Assembly: GCA_963556255.1 (NCBI GenBank)
Contig: OY744616.1
Span: 1,115,610 to 1,179,609, forward strand
Direction of reading: 5' to 3'
Length of the DNA stretch: 64,000 nt
DNA from: Allolobophora icterica
Lineage: Eukaryota; Annelida; Clitellata; Crassiclitellata; Lumbricidae
Part shown: positions 54,215 through 64,000 of the stretch, piece after piece
Numbering within the stretch: position 1 is the stretch's first letter
Layout: every line of letters begins with the position of its first letter
Translations under genes and position numbers: made by a program
The notes under the pieces: model-generated
Database searches by the model: none
What the model was told of the DNA's origin: nothing
Seen by the model: the letters and a program-made list of their open reading frames with translations, nothing else

Positions 54215-55018
54215 ATGGTCGAAGCGATGCACTCCGTCTGGCCGGAAGTGATCGTCGGTCACGTGACTGAGAACAACCAATCATCGGCCGAGGTCAACCG
54301 CACGACCTTGAACTCAACGGACGCCCTGTTCCACGTCTCCGCCGAACTGGTCACTCTGTTGTCTATCCTGTACGGGTCCATCTCCGTGCTGACCATCGTC
54401 GGCAACGCCCTCATCATCGTCGTAATCGTGAAGAACAGGTCGATGAACACCGTCACCAATTTCTTCATCGCCAACCTGAGCGTCGCCGACGTCATCGTCG
54501 GTTTCTTCAGCATCCCTTTCCAGTTCCAGGCGGCCCTGCTCCAGCGCTGGGATCTCCCGACCATCCTCTGTCCCGTAGCACCGTTCGTCAAAGAGCTCTC
54601 CGTCAACGTTAGCGTCATTGCCCTGGTTGTAATCTCCATCGATAGATACTTCGCGGTTCTCCATCCGCTGAAACGCAGGTTCTCCCGCAGCTCGGCTAAG
54701 ATCGTCATGGCTCTGGTCTGGGCGTTCAGCATCACTTCCGCCGTGCCATCTCTGATCGTCTTCCGGGTCGTACTCATCCCAGACGAGGAACTAAACGCCG
54801 GAAGTACGAAGCCGTTCTGCTACCCGCAGTTTCCGGTCGTTGCGGGGTGGGACCTCGGGTACGTCTACCGTCTCTACCTCGTCTTTGTCCAGTACTTCGT
54901 ACCCCTGGTGATCATCAGCTGGGCCTACGTACTCATCATACATCGCATCTGGCTGAGCAAGGCGCCTGGGACTGCCGTCGACTCTAGGGATCAACTCATG
55001 CACAAGAACAAGAAGAAG
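54215..55018 (+). CDS. RYamide/luqin-like neuropeptide GPCR, first coding exon (TM1-TM5)
   Basis: 268 codons from ATG (MVEAMHSVW; MHSVW at residue 5 is an alternative start) to a donor AAG|GTAGCC at 55018/55019. The extracellular N-terminus has N-glycosylation sequons at N21, N28 and N33. TM1 has GNALIIVVIVKN and TM2 has NLSVADVIVG. TM3 is followed by D143-R-Y145 (DRYFAVLHPL). Cysteines before TM3 (TILCPVAPF) and in loop 2 (PFCYPQF) can form the usual disulphide. TM5 has VFVQYFVPLVIISWAY, and loop 3 has APGTAVDSRD and KNKKK. The VFVQY-VP and APG-A-DSRD pattern fits the insect RYamide receptor and its luqin/leucokinin relatives, with a phase-0 intron before the expected VIKM of TM6. TM6, TM7 and the tail are not found downstream in this window. 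The peptide ligand is inferred. Confidence 0.85.
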
Positions 55019-57155
55019 GTAGCCTATAATTGTATCTCTATTTATTTAAAAAAAATTATTTTATGAAATAAGCATACTTTAGTGTATATTATTATAAATT
55101 TAAGTTTTCTAAATATTTTTTTATTACTGTTATGATTATTATGGGATCAGCGAGTCAAATGGGGTCAAGACTTACTTGCGAGAGTTCTGTTGCCCTATAG
55201 CCTGGGTGTTCGGGGTCGTTGCTCCCTCCGCTCAGTGAAGCGGGGGGCCTGTTCCTTTCGCCCATACTTCCACTGGACAGAACCGTGCTTTTTGTGCAAC
55301 CGTTCCGACTGGGGTCCTTCAGCGGCATGTTTCAGACGTTTAGGGTTAGTCTTAGGGTTAGTGTATACCCAATGTTTTGGTTCAAGGATTCCGATTTGGC
55401 GGAATCAAGTGACTGGCGGCCCGCTAGTATTTGAAATTTCAGGGCCGCCTGGCGGTGCGCTAGTCACAGCCTATTGCTTATGTTTGTAATGCATTTATTA
55501 GGCACCACAATCTAATGACCAAGCATCAATCGATGGCGCTGAGCAATTGTGAGTGAAGGACTTGCTCATGGTCCCTACACATTAGGCCTAACCGTCTCAG
55601 GGGAGGAAGATCGAACCCGTACTCCATTTGACGCCTTGACCCAATATGACGCCTGGCCCCCCCCCCCATTTGACGTCCTTTGATTCCAAAAATTGTTTCA
55701 GCAATCATGGTTTGCTCTCAGCGAAATGTCAACTCAGAAACGTGGGCGATATAGTCTTACAGAAAGAAAAGCGGCCGAAAATAAAGCTCCCGAAAAAGGC
55801 CGATAATTGAGAAAAGGTCATCAGAAGTAATCCGAATATATTCCGGCGACTGCAAACTTTGAAGTCGGATCCAACGTAAGCGAGAACTGGAAAAAGGTCA
55901 TTAGAAATTTTGTACCTCGATCGTAACCTCGGTGAACTTGGCACATTTCTCAACTCTTAGCCAACCATGCCATAAATCCTGTTTATTCCATGCCTTCAAT
56001 ATTTGGTAGAACATTCCTATCTATACCTAAGATACACAGATCTTATGAGCGCATAAACTATTGATTAAAATGTAAATGCAATTTTCCGAAATTTCTCAGC
56101 GCAACACAAAATCCGCGTCCGAGAGACCAGCTTATTCACCGGAACTATATCAAATCAAGTTCGCAATAGCCAGGCTGCCTTTTTAGTACCGGTGCCAGGT
56201 CAGAGTCCGGGGAGGTCAAGCCGAGGAGACAGCATGGTATTACGGTGATGATACTGGTTGTATTATGGCGCAGGAATTGAATCACGAGAGGATAGCTTGA
56301 AGAGTTCGGTTTTCAGTCGTAAGTGGAAAGCAGCGGAAGAGAGAACAAGAGGAGGAGAGGTGAAATTAACAGGCGAGATGGGGGATGAGCAAACTGGCGG
56401 AGATATTTTGGGAGATCGTTCCAAAGAGCCGGTGCAGCATAGACTAGGGAGCGGTTGCAGAATTTCAGAGATGAGGAGACTGAAGGCCGAGATAGAGAAA
56501 GATATGATGGTGAGCGAGTAGACGGGTCTTTTCGGGTTTAGGCCTACATACGAACACCTTTTTAATCACACCAAAGAGGCAGAGAAAAAACGTATGCAAT
56601 ACAAATAAACTAGAGTCAGCAACAGTAGGGCCTACACGTCATCGTATAGGGCCTACTTGCCATACATTTTGATAATGGCATCATGCTTATTCGTGAACAC
56701 CAAGGCCAGTATCATTATGGTAATTATCTAATAAGTAATGGCTGGTCTACGAGGCAGATGGATGACAATCTTTCGTTGGAGATCAGGTTATAATCCCAGA
56801 AGCTTTGAGAATAAGTCCTATACTTCCGGTTCTGCCTTCGTCGTCAATCAACCTCAACTCACCGCTTAAGGCCCCGAATCAAAAAATTTGTTTCCAGTCG
56901 ATTGCTCATCAGTGTTATCAGAAATTTATAAACGACATAATATTTGGACATCGTGCGTTACCGCACAGTTGTTGTCGCCCAAAGAAAATGTTGTTGAACA
57001 GTACTGTTCTCACCGTTCGTATGACATAATTCACTGGGTAACCGACCAAAATAAAAGCGCGATAAAACTTTGAATCGTGCGGAAACGTCCATAGTAAAGA
57101 CCTAAAGAAGGGAAGGGTTCACAGTTAACTGCTCTGAAGGGTTTAGTGATTGATG
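55019..57155. other. GPCR intron (probable) with dispersed repeats
   Basis: No TM6/TM7 exon is recognised. Contents: a SINE family A copy (55485-55640, minus), the inverted partner (56070-56185) of the repeat at 4800-4925, a probable antisense LINE relic (56285-56500, with the AGATCGTTCCAAAGAGCCGG pattern), and otherwise unremarkable sequence. Confidence 0.45.
55485..55640 (-). repeat. tRNA-like SINE (family A)
   Basis: Contains TTATTAGGCACCACAATCTA, ATGGCGCTGAGCAATTGTGA, GTGAAGGACTTGCTCATGG and GGAAGATCGAACCCGTACTC, the antisense B box. This is the clearest full copy of the family in the window. Confidence 0.7.
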
Positions 57156-57661
57156 TAGGGTAGGATGGGGTTAGTTGGTCATAGGGGTTTGTTGGTCACC
57201 CCCTTCCAACGTCTCAATTACTTGTATGAACTTCTTACTGTCTAGCACAACTCGTTGCCAACGTTAAATTAAGTATTCTAACCATTATCTATTCTATGCT
57301 GGAGGTCAAGGACACTTGTGTTGTTGACGAGAAAATTTTACCGCTGAAACCGAAATATTTCGGATTGCAAACATTTCTTTCTCGCTTGAAAACTACGCGT
57401 GCGATCCCAAATCGGTATTAGTGTGCTAGATAGTTTTTTATACTGATTCTAATGCATATAATTTCATTTTGATCGACTGAATCGTTTTTTTTAGATATTT
57501 GAGAAATACTAAAATCACACCCTACGGGGTTAGTTGGACAGCCTATGCATGGGGTTTGTTGGTCCACCGGGGTTCATTATGGGGTTTGTTGGTCCTTGGG
57601 GGTTTAGACCCCTAGGCCTACTTGGTTCTATAAATTAGCCTAATGAACCTGCTTTTGTTGA

Positions 57662-58441
57662 GTTTGGGTTTATATTAGGCCTACAACGCCTTCTATCAAC
57701 CATCCTCTGAGCACGTCTGGACCGGGAGATCCAACGCCTTCTATCAACCCTCCTCTGAGCACGTCTGGACCGGGAGATCCAACGCCTTCTATCAACCCTC
57801 CTCTGAGCACGTCTGGACCGGGAGATCCAACGCCTTCTATCAACCTTCCTGAACTTAACAGTCATTCCTCCATCTTGTCGACCACTCCGTCATCACTCAT
57901 TCCTCCATCTTGCCAGCCCAGCACCAGCAGAACCGGTCACACACCGCCTCACATCGTGCGCCCATATCCAAAGGCTCCGCCAAGAAAACTGGAAACAAAC
58001 AAGAGAAAGAGAGGAGAAACCCAGATATTTACAGATACACCAGTTAAGAATCGACTCCTGGCCTTGCAAAATCAAAGAAAGGTTGCAAGGAAAATTGACA
58101 GGCCTAAAGTTGGGAGTGGTGTCAGTGCACGGAAAGATGTCAAGATCGGGAAAGCCAGAAAGGGTGCGATGGTAGGCCTACGTATGGGTGACAAGACGAT
58201 GACAAGAAAGACTAAAATCATAGTGCCCGCTAGGAAGCAACTGAAACTGTCGGAGTTTGGAAGCAACAGCCGGAAGTCAGGAGTGGCGAATGAAAACGAC
58301 GAATGTTTCTATTGCAATGAGCCGAGCGCTGAATCCATTGACGGCTGGATTCGATGCGACATCTGTTTACGCTGGGCGCATGATGCATGCGCTGGTGTAG
58401 AAGATGATGACGATGATTTCACCTGTGAGTTTTGCCGCTAG
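57662..58441 (+). pseudogene. Transposon-encoded basic protein with PHD finger (C-terminal remnant)
   Basis: A 259-codon open frame with no good ATG at its left end. A splice-acceptor-like TATATTAG at 57671-57678 or an internal deletion could mark its beginning. It starts with about four 16-residue repeats (TPSINPPLSTSGPGDP), then PYPKAPPRK and a Lys/Arg-rich stretch with ...TDTPVKN. It ends in a C4HC3 PHD-type finger: CFYC, then RCDIC, WAHDAC and FTCEFC. PYPKA..R and TDTP followed by a terminal CxxC...WAH..CAG...F.C.FC finger is the usual tail of many invertebrate pogo/Tigger-type transposases, from remembered family layout. The upstream helix-turn-helix and DDE domain are missing. The alternative is a captured host PHD gene. 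Confidence 0.6.
57685..57848. repeat. 48-bp in-frame minisatellite
   Basis: Three full copies and one partial copy (starting 57685, 57733, 57781 and 57829) of a 48-base unit beginning AACGCCTTCTATCAACC. It is a multiple of three, so it encodes a 16-residue Pro/Ser/Thr repeat within the transposon frame. Confidence 0.92.
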
Positions 58442-58808
58442 CCCGGAAGTAAATAAAATACTAGCCTATGCCTATGACTAAGTTGGGCCTGTGCGAACCA
58501 AAAACTAGGCTATATGCATTCTAGATAGTTCAATTGCAACAACCTCTAGGTCTGTTACATTAAGACCAACAAACCCCATACGATGGACCAACAAACCCCG
58601 CAAGGGGGTTAGTTGGTTTTTTCTAAGGGGGTGCATTTTGGGCTTAATTCTCCAACTTTATGTTGAGCACTGTAAAATTTATATGTCAACAATTGATCCT
58701 GACATGTTACCACACAATGTTAAAATGTTTGTTTGTTAATAAATTTAACGCTAACTGTGAAATGAGCTATTTTTTGAAAAGTGGACCAACTAACCCCACC
58801 CTACCCTA

Positions 58809-59100
58809 ATCGCACATGACGTAACGCCGCGTTGGTGTAAACTACACGATACAATATTAGAATAAGCCTACTACTATAAGTTGATACAACTGTAATTTGA
58901 CACAACACAACTGTAATTTGATACAATATACATGTTACTGTAATTCGATACAATACAATACAACGGTAATTCGATACAATATACAATACAATTGTAATTC
59001 GATACAATACAATACAATTGTAATTCGATACAATAGAATACACCTGTCTTTGACATTGCCCTCCTTCGAACGATCATAACTGCACGTGACAGAACATCGA
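58809..59100. repeat. GATACAATACAA tandem repeat
   Basis: 58875-59040 has six to seven copies of a 22-30-base unit with core GTAATTCGATACAATACAAT. Frames over it are Tyr/Ile/Val/Cys repeats. No gene. Confidence 0.85.
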
Positions 59101-59255
59101 TAGCGCAGAGCATTATTGTGAGTGAAGGACTTGCTCAAAGTCACCACACAGTAACCGTCTCAGGGGAGGAGAATCGAACCCGTATAGGCCTACTCTCCGC
59201 CTTACAAGACGAGCCCTCCTACCAATCGGTCACTCTGACACACTGGGCCACTGAC
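59100..59255 (-). repeat. tRNA-like SINE (family A)
   Basis: Contains GTGAGTGAAGGACTTGCTCA, CAGTAACCGTCTCAGGGGAG and GAATCGAACCCGTATAGGCC, then TTACAAGACGAGCCCTCCTA CCAATCGG (antisense A-box side). Confidence 0.7.
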
Positions 59256-59394
59256 TGCGTTATGCCGACAGTTCTATATCGTAACTCTGATACAAAAAGC
59301 GCTACTGAAATGCAGGGCACAAGTATTTTCACAAATGCTGCGTCAGGTCAGTTGGTTTGTCTAGTAAAGTGAAGAACAAAATCTGAGGCCAGAA

Positions 59395-59700
59395 GACTAG
59401 AGAGTAGAGATCTTTGCCCTCTTCTGTAAAAATATACAAAATAATTATGAGCTATAAAACTCAGCACAATCTTTTTCTATGGTCGATGCCGAGAAAGTAG
59501 ATATTTGTCTCCAGAATAAGCACAATCTTTTTTGTATTAGCCTAACAAAACCAGAAAGTAAAATTTATATTCGTCTCCAGGGAGCAGCACAATCTCTTTT
59601 GTGCACACAAAGCCGAGAAAGTAAATATAGGCCCTATTATTTGCTTCGAGAGTAGAAGCACAACCTTTTCTCTATGAACAAAGCCGAGAAAGTGCGGTTG
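59395..59700. repeat. Degenerate ~65-bp tandem repeat
   Basis: The words AGCACAATCTTTTT (or CACAACCTTTTC), GCCGAGAAAGTA and (T/C)GTCTCCAGA recur about every 60-70 bases, four to five times. Not transcribed as far as can be seen; no gene. Confidence 0.6.
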
Positions 59701-60835
59701 AAAATAACGACGCCATATTTTTTTAACGAGGCTAGAAGCAGAGTGCGCATGCGAGAACAGAAGGCATCAAAGGATTATATATGAACGGAGGATGTCGTGC
59801 GGTCATACGCAAGTAGCATTGCGTGAATTTGGCGTGAATTTGGACGACGGAGGGTATTTATCCTGGGATTGTGCTGTAAAGGGGTTGCGCTGGCCAGTAA
59901 ATAGTAATATATTCATGCGAAAATAACGGCGGAATATCTTCCGCGTTCGTGACGAGCGGTAAACAAATTACCGGAAGTAGATATTTTATGTCCGATTTCA
60001 CTCCAGCGCCACCTATTCCAGCTGTCATTTCCAGTTACATGCCGGCTTACAAATTGGTCTCTTTTGACTGAGGGAATCAATATTTGGGAGCGTGACCAAG
60101 GAACTAAACACTAATGGATTGGTTTAGATGATTGTACTGTCTCAGCGGAGACCGTCAGGGCTTTTAGGAGAACGCTGGAAAGAATAATTATTGGATTATT
60201 TAATATCAGAACTTCTATCGCGTGACTGTCGTCATAGCATCGGTCGGAACTAAGTAAAAGCGTTGTGCACATCAAATTTCAGAGTGAGTTCCGTCGAAAG
60301 CGAAGTAGGGATTAGGAGAAGACACGGTAACAGTTCACGGTGGAAATAAGTCCAGGAAATATGAGTTTTTAGTGGAGATCTGAAGGCCAGAACAGACTTT
60401 TCAAAGCGAACTTTTATCGGGAGAGAGTTCCAGAGTCTATAGGGTCAGAAATGGAAAAGGCGCGACTACCGAGAGCCGTCCTTGTCCACGTAGCAGTCAG
60501 ATGGAGAAGGTGAGAAGGCCAGGGTCGATTACAGAGAGGTCTTAGAAGTCATCAAAGACTGAGATATTGCGGGTCAAATTAATATATCCCTTCATTCGAA
60601 TATATTTCTTCATTAATTTTGTTGCTGCATTACAAATTTTTGTACGCTCATAAAGCATAGGCTCTATATCCATAATTAAGCAAGTCCTACAATCAGTGAT
60701 CCAGTTTTTACTCAACTATAATTGTAAGCCTATAATTGGCCTAAGGTAATTAAATTCTTCATAAACGTTTTGCATGTCCGTTCGTGCTTCTAGGACAGGC
60801 CATTGAACACGAATAATGTACCAAGAATCTAATAG
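59700..60835. other. Intergenic with LINE relic
   Basis: No gene is supported. 60360-60540 reads as an antisense LINE C-terminal relic (GGGAGAGAGTTCCAGAGTCT pattern, as at 38560 and 61200). 59985-60040 resembles 1015-1080. Confidence 0.5.
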
Positions 60836-60940
60836 TTCGTAATCGTATTTGTAAACTTCAAATTTCTAAAGCGCCACTCGAAAGCCAAGCGCAGGGCACC
60901 AGCCTATTCACGAGCGCTGCGTCGAGTCCAAGGGGTTGTC
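60835..60940 (-). repeat. Dispersed repeat family C copy
   Basis: The best copy of the family: AAATTTCTAAAGCGCCACTC, GAAAGCCAAGCGCAGGGCAC and CAGCCTATTCACGAGCGCTG follow one another. Confidence 0.6.
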
Positions 60941-61074
60941 CAAAGGATAGTCAAAAGGGGGTCAGAGTCCGGTTGCAAGGGGTCAGGGAAGGTGGAGTAG
61001 CTGCTAAGGCGGATGTCGTTTAGGTCGAGGAGAATTGGAAGGCGGGGGATCAGATGAGTCGGGGTATGGATTCT

Positions 61075-61285
61075 TGAAGAAGTGAGATTTCAGTTTTGAA
61101 TGGAAAGCCCGATGGGTGATAGATAGAGGGACCTGATGCAGATGATGGTTGGTGATAGGCAATGACGATGGAGGAACCGAAAATTTGCGGAATTCAGAGG
61201 GAGGTCGTTCCAGAGACTTCGTACAACGTGGGAAATGACTCGGTTGGTGAACTTGAGTATTTCTCGGAGATCCAATTATAAGATA
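61075..61285 (-). pseudogene. Antisense LINE polymerase C-terminal relic
   Basis: The minus frame shows SHFPRCTKSLERPPSEFRKF and later HRAFHSKLKSHFFK, which corresponds to the (R)..W...P......F...LK..LF end block of LINE polymerases after several changes. Confidence 0.5.
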
Positions 61286-61502
61286 TGACAGTATTTTTTA
61301 TAGAGCTTTAATAATCATATATAACGGTGATATAAGGAAGTGTGTAAGTTGGATCGGTTCGGGTAATCCATAGTTCCAGAAGTAGCCAGCCATCATCCTT
61401 CCCGACAAGGAATATAGGCCTATATAGCAACGTCTACGACACAAACAAGCGCATACTATTTTAAAGCCAAGCATGATGCGACGATAAATTCTGTGACCCG
61501 GC

Positions 61503-61615
61503 AGTAGATGTCGATTATACCGGAAGCGGATGTATATGATGCCGGAAGCAGATTTAGGTGATACCGGAAGTAGATCGAGATTACCCCGGAAGTGGATTTA
61601 GATGATAATGCGGTC
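61503..61615. repeat. Five-copy CCGGAAG (ETS-core) tandem array
   Basis: Units of 22-26 bases start CCGGCAGTAGATG, CCGGAAGCGGATG, CCGGAAGCAGATT, CCGGAAGTAGATC and CCGGAAGTGGATT, each followed by GATTATA-, TATATGATG- or AGATGATA-like bases. ACCGGAAGT is the ETS-family consensus. Whether it is regulatory or just a minisatellite is unknown. Confidence 0.6.
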
Positions 61616-61679
61616 ATCACATGAGGAACTCCTAGCTTAATCCAATCTTGAAGCGGCGGGGATGATTTCTTTTTTTTAT

Positions 61680-61900
61680 TCCGGATATTTCTATAGCGCC
61701 TCTCGAAGTCAACTACTACTCAGAGGCGCTCCCGACTACAGCATTTGATACTGTGCCGGAATTTTCACGCCGAAGCGCCACGAGCAATTGCGAGTGAGGG
61801 ACTTGCCCAAGGTCCGTACGCAGCGGCTAGAGTGGGATTCGAACCTGCAACCCTCCGGTCACAAGGCGCCGAACTTACCACTGAGCCACCACGCCCCTTG
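61680..61900 (-). repeat. tRNA-like SINE with LINE-type tail
   Basis: Starts TTTCTATAGCGCCTCTCGAA (complement of the GCGCTATATAAA-type tail) and continues GAGCAATTGCGAGTGAGGGA, GGGATTCGAACCTGCAACCC and ACTGAGCCACCACGCCCC. Read on the minus strand it is a clear tRNA-like head (TGGCTCAGTGGTAAG ... GGTTCGAATCCC) joined to a LINE-style 3' end. Confidence 0.75.
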
Positions 61901-62107
61901 AACATCATGGCTTCTCCTGTGAACAACTTGTGTCTGTTTCGAGGTTTCTGCTCGACCTGCGCCCCTAACCAACTCAGCTATAATGAATACACAGACCGTA
62001 CCCTGTCGGTGGGAAGACGAGACGGCGAGGGAGAGGAATAGCCACCCGCCTTCGTATGCCGAGGTTAAGAAAAGTGAAAACTTCCTTATGACTACCATAT
62101 GGACAAC

Positions 62108-62205
62108 CCTCTGACTTGACGCAGCGCTTGTGAATAATCCGGTCCCCTGCGCTTTGCTTTAGAGTGGCTCTTTAGAATTTGGAGCTTACGATTACGATTA
62201 ATATT
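62108..62205 (+). repeat. Dispersed repeat family C copy
   Basis: Reads GACGCAGCGCTTGTGAATAA, TCCGGTCCCCTGCGCTTTGC and GGAGCTTACGATTACGATTA, the sense form of the family with its ATTACG tail. Confidence 0.6.
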
Positions 62206-62554
62206 TGGACTCACCGTGAGATTTAGGGCGTGTTAACATTATGCGTTATCTTAAACTTAAGTGTTCCCACTTCCTTCTGCCTCTGTTGATGCTTGGCAGC
62301 CGTTTTTTTTGGACAAACGTGTCTCGCGAGATGTTTTTGCGAGCAATGTCAACATGTGGGCTGTTACAGATGTGGAATTTCTATGAGACCAGATTGATAG
62401 TCTATAATAGGATGTCATCGAGGAAGAAACGGTTTAGTGTGGATGACCGCAAGTTTCTGTTTGGCTGTCAAAACAACAAAGATGAATGGATTCCACTTGT
62501 TTGCGGAAATACACCGCAGGCGAGTTCTATTGTTATCTCGAATACGTGGGACAT

Positions 62555-62710
62555 AGTAAACAATTGGCTGAAGGGCTCGCCTTATAACGCGGAGAGTATG
62601 GGTTCGATCCTCCTCCTCTGAGACGGTTACTGTGTAGGGACATTGAGCAAGTAGGCCTACTTCACTCGTGATTACTCGGCGCAATCGATTGTTGCTTGAC
62701 CGTTAGGCAA
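62555..62710 (+). repeat. tRNA-like SINE (family A), sense
   Basis: Head AAACAATTGGCTGAAGGGCT ... ATGGGTTCGATCCTCC, then GAGACGGTTACTGTGTAGGG, TTGAGCAAG and CGCAATCGATTG. The plus-strand open frame 62241-62621 runs into it, which argues against that frame being a gene. Confidence 0.7.
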
Positions 62711-62814
62711 AAGCGTTATAATTATAATTATTTGAACATTGCTTGATAACTGATTAGCTCTTTGTCCTTAACGAACTGGCGGTCGGTGGCTGAAATTCGT
62801 TGAATTTGCTCTTA

Positions 62815-63015
62815 GAACAACCTACTTATGGTTCTTATGTCAATGACCTATTTACAGCCCTTACTTAAGTGACCTACTTACAGTCCTACTTATAGTACTT
62901 ACTTAAATGACCTACTTATAGTCCTTACTGAAATAACTTAATTTTAGTCCTTAATTGAAATCACTTACTTATAGTCCTTACTTAAATGACCTAATCATAG
63001 TCCTTACTTAGACCT
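62815..63015. repeat. ~30-bp degenerate tandem (CTTACTTAAATGACCTA)
   Basis: The words GTCCTTACTTAAATGACCTA and CTTATAGTCC recur about every 30 bases, six to seven times. No gene. Confidence 0.7.
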
Positions 63016-63059
63016 GCCTGTTTCTTTCACTATTAGTACGACTAGACATCGATCCTGCA

Positions 63060-63540
63060 AGCCACGGACACACAAAAACACGTTTAGACAAACCTACACG
63101 CACAGACAGACAAACAGACAGTCACAGAAACGCACGCACACAGACGCACACACAAGGACAGACAAATGCACAAGAAAACCTGCTCGAACATAATGAGACG
63201 TACCCACCAATCGCAAGCAGGCACAAACAGACACAGACAAACACACAGGCACACATACAGACAGACAGACGTACAGACAGACACACATAGAGACAGACAT
63301 ACTTACAGACAGACAGACTTACAGACACATACAGACATACATATAGACACACACAGACATACAGACACAGTCAGACAGACATACAGACACACACAGACGC
63401 ACACAGACACACAGACAGACACACAAACAGACAGACAGACAGAGGTAGCCTCCGTCTCCGTCTCCTCCGTCTCCCTCCTCCTCCTCCTCCTCCTCCTCCT
63501 CCTCCTCCTCCTCCTCCTCCTCCTCCTCCTCCTCGTCCAT
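63060..63540. repeat. ACAG/ACACAG microsatellites and CTC run
   Basis: 63090-63445 is an interrupted CAGACAGACA/ACACACAGAC array; 63474-63534 is a nearly perfect CTC run. The open frames across both are artefacts. Confidence 0.92.
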
Positions 63541-63604
63541 TAGCCCAGCAGATGACGTCAATGGGTCCTATTTCCAGCCTAACCCAATTTTCTTCCGTTT
63601 TCAG

Positions 63605-63643
63605 TTGGACGAACTAATGGACCGTGACAGAAAGAGAAATTGA
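63605..63643 (+). CDS. Possible last coding exon of an upstream gene
   Basis: A strong acceptor (CCCAATTTTCTTCCGTTTTCAG, ending 63604) precedes a 13-codon frame LDELMDRDRKRN and a stop at 63641-63643. An ATTAAA near 63827 could be its polyadenylation signal. It might terminate a gene that starts upstream, but no matching exon was recognised. The frame shown assumes phase 0. It does not resemble a GPCR tail. Confidence 0.25.
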   Translation: MDELMDRDRKRN

Positions 63644-63902
63644 CCAGCTCTCCTTCAAAGACCGAAATAGTCGGACGATAAAGACTTTCTACGAGACAAT
63701 ACATACGACAAACGGACGTCCTGACATTCTTCACTTCGACAGTCCTACTCAGTTCCAGTTTACTATTGTATAACGACCGTCCCGTCTCGAAAGTCAGGCA
63801 GAGGCGCAGTTGCCGTGTTTAAGGACGAAATTAAAGCGCATACCTGTATTCAAGGCCCAGTTATCGAATGGGCTTAATAGGCGCTGTGTTTAGGACATAG
63901 GC

Positions 63903-63938
<36 letters not shown>

Positions 63939-64000
63939 GGACGGACGGACGGACGAAGAGACAGACATACCGAGGGACGGATAGACGGACATATTGACAA
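63644..64000. other. 3' flank with ACAG microsatellite
   Basis: No gene is seen. 63901-63955 is an ACAG/ACGG array. Confidence 0.6.

Larger units (their letters stand above)
57156..58808 (+). mobile_element. TA-flanked DNA transposon, probably pogo-like, internally reduced
   Basis: The ends are TAGGGTAGGATGGGGTTAGT... and its near complement ...ACTAACCCCACCCTACCCTA, inverted repeats of about 25 bp with one mismatch. If the outer TA is the target duplication (57156-57157 and 58807-58808), the element is 57158-58806, as for Tc1/mariner/pogo elements. At least eight copies of the motif GGGGTT(A/T)GTTGGTCC (or its complement) lie near the ends. The only coding part is the PHD-finger frame at 57662-58441. 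No DDE catalytic region is present, so it is non-autonomous. Confidence 0.75.

Noticed and set aside
55019..55066. C-terminal extension of the GPCR frame (VAYN...KKIIL)
   Set aside because: It is intron read-through after a donor AAG|GTAGCC; receptors of this group continue with TM6 at this point.
62241..62621. 126-codon plus-strand frame
   Set aside because: No recognisable domain, and its last 25 codons are a tRNA-like SINE head.

Overview
This is a window of animal nuclear DNA. The genes have introns with GT/AG splice sites, most of the sequence is intergenic or intronic, and microsatellites, minisatellites, tRNA-derived SINE-like repeats, LINE relics and DNA transposons are abundant. The gene set (TAF6, a CARHSP1-type cold-shock protein, an alpha-arrestin, a RYamide/luqin-like neuropeptide receptor) is metazoan. 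The repeat landscape suggests a marine invertebrate, but I cannot name the phylum from sequence alone.

Layout. 0-5 kb: relics, two small inverted-repeat elements, and a two-exon minus-strand gene for a signal-peptide/coiled-coil/transmembrane protein whose intron carries a CTGT satellite; a GA-rich minisatellite follows. 5-19.4 kb: a tandem segmental duplication, each copy holding an intronless minus-strand TAF6 gene (616 codons each, about 17 residue differences by eye). The left copy was later hit by a 5'-truncated LINE and a 1.3-kb non-autonomous hAT element; the right copy still shows the single-copy target site of both. 20.5-22.7 kb: a three-exon plus-strand CARHSP1/CSDC2-like gene. 28.7-40.5 kb: a 12-exon plus-strand arrestin-domain gene whose exons join in frame throughout (421 aa) and whose introns are loaded with minisatellites. 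43.0-49.4 kb: a complete LTR retrotransposon with 432-bp LTRs that look identical, a 5-bp target duplication, a tRNA-Leu-type primer site, a purine tract and one intact 1594-aa Gag-Pol reading frame. Its integrase lies upstream of reverse transcriptase, the Gmr1-type order, unusual for a Ty3/Gypsy element. 49.5-54 kb: long simple-sequence arrays. 54.2-55.0 kb: the first coding exon (TM1-TM5) of a peptide GPCR, cut at a splice donor. 57.2-58.8 kb: a TA-flanked DNA transposon, probably pogo-like, retaining a PHD-finger open frame. 59-64 kb: dispersed repeats, LINE relics and a possible last exon of another plus-strand gene.

The host genes do not form a pathway. TAF6 is basal transcription machinery, CARHSP1 an RNA-binding protein, the arrestin a trafficking adaptor, and the GPCR a neuropeptide receptor. 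What unifies the window is its mobile-element history: several insertions can be delimited to the base by target-site duplications and ordered relative to the TAF6 duplication. The most unusual elements are the young Gmr1-type retrotransposon, with a heat-shock-element-like and CRE-like motif just upstream of its LTR TATA box, and the tandem intronless TAF6 pair. Identities quoted are by eye; no alignment or database search was run.
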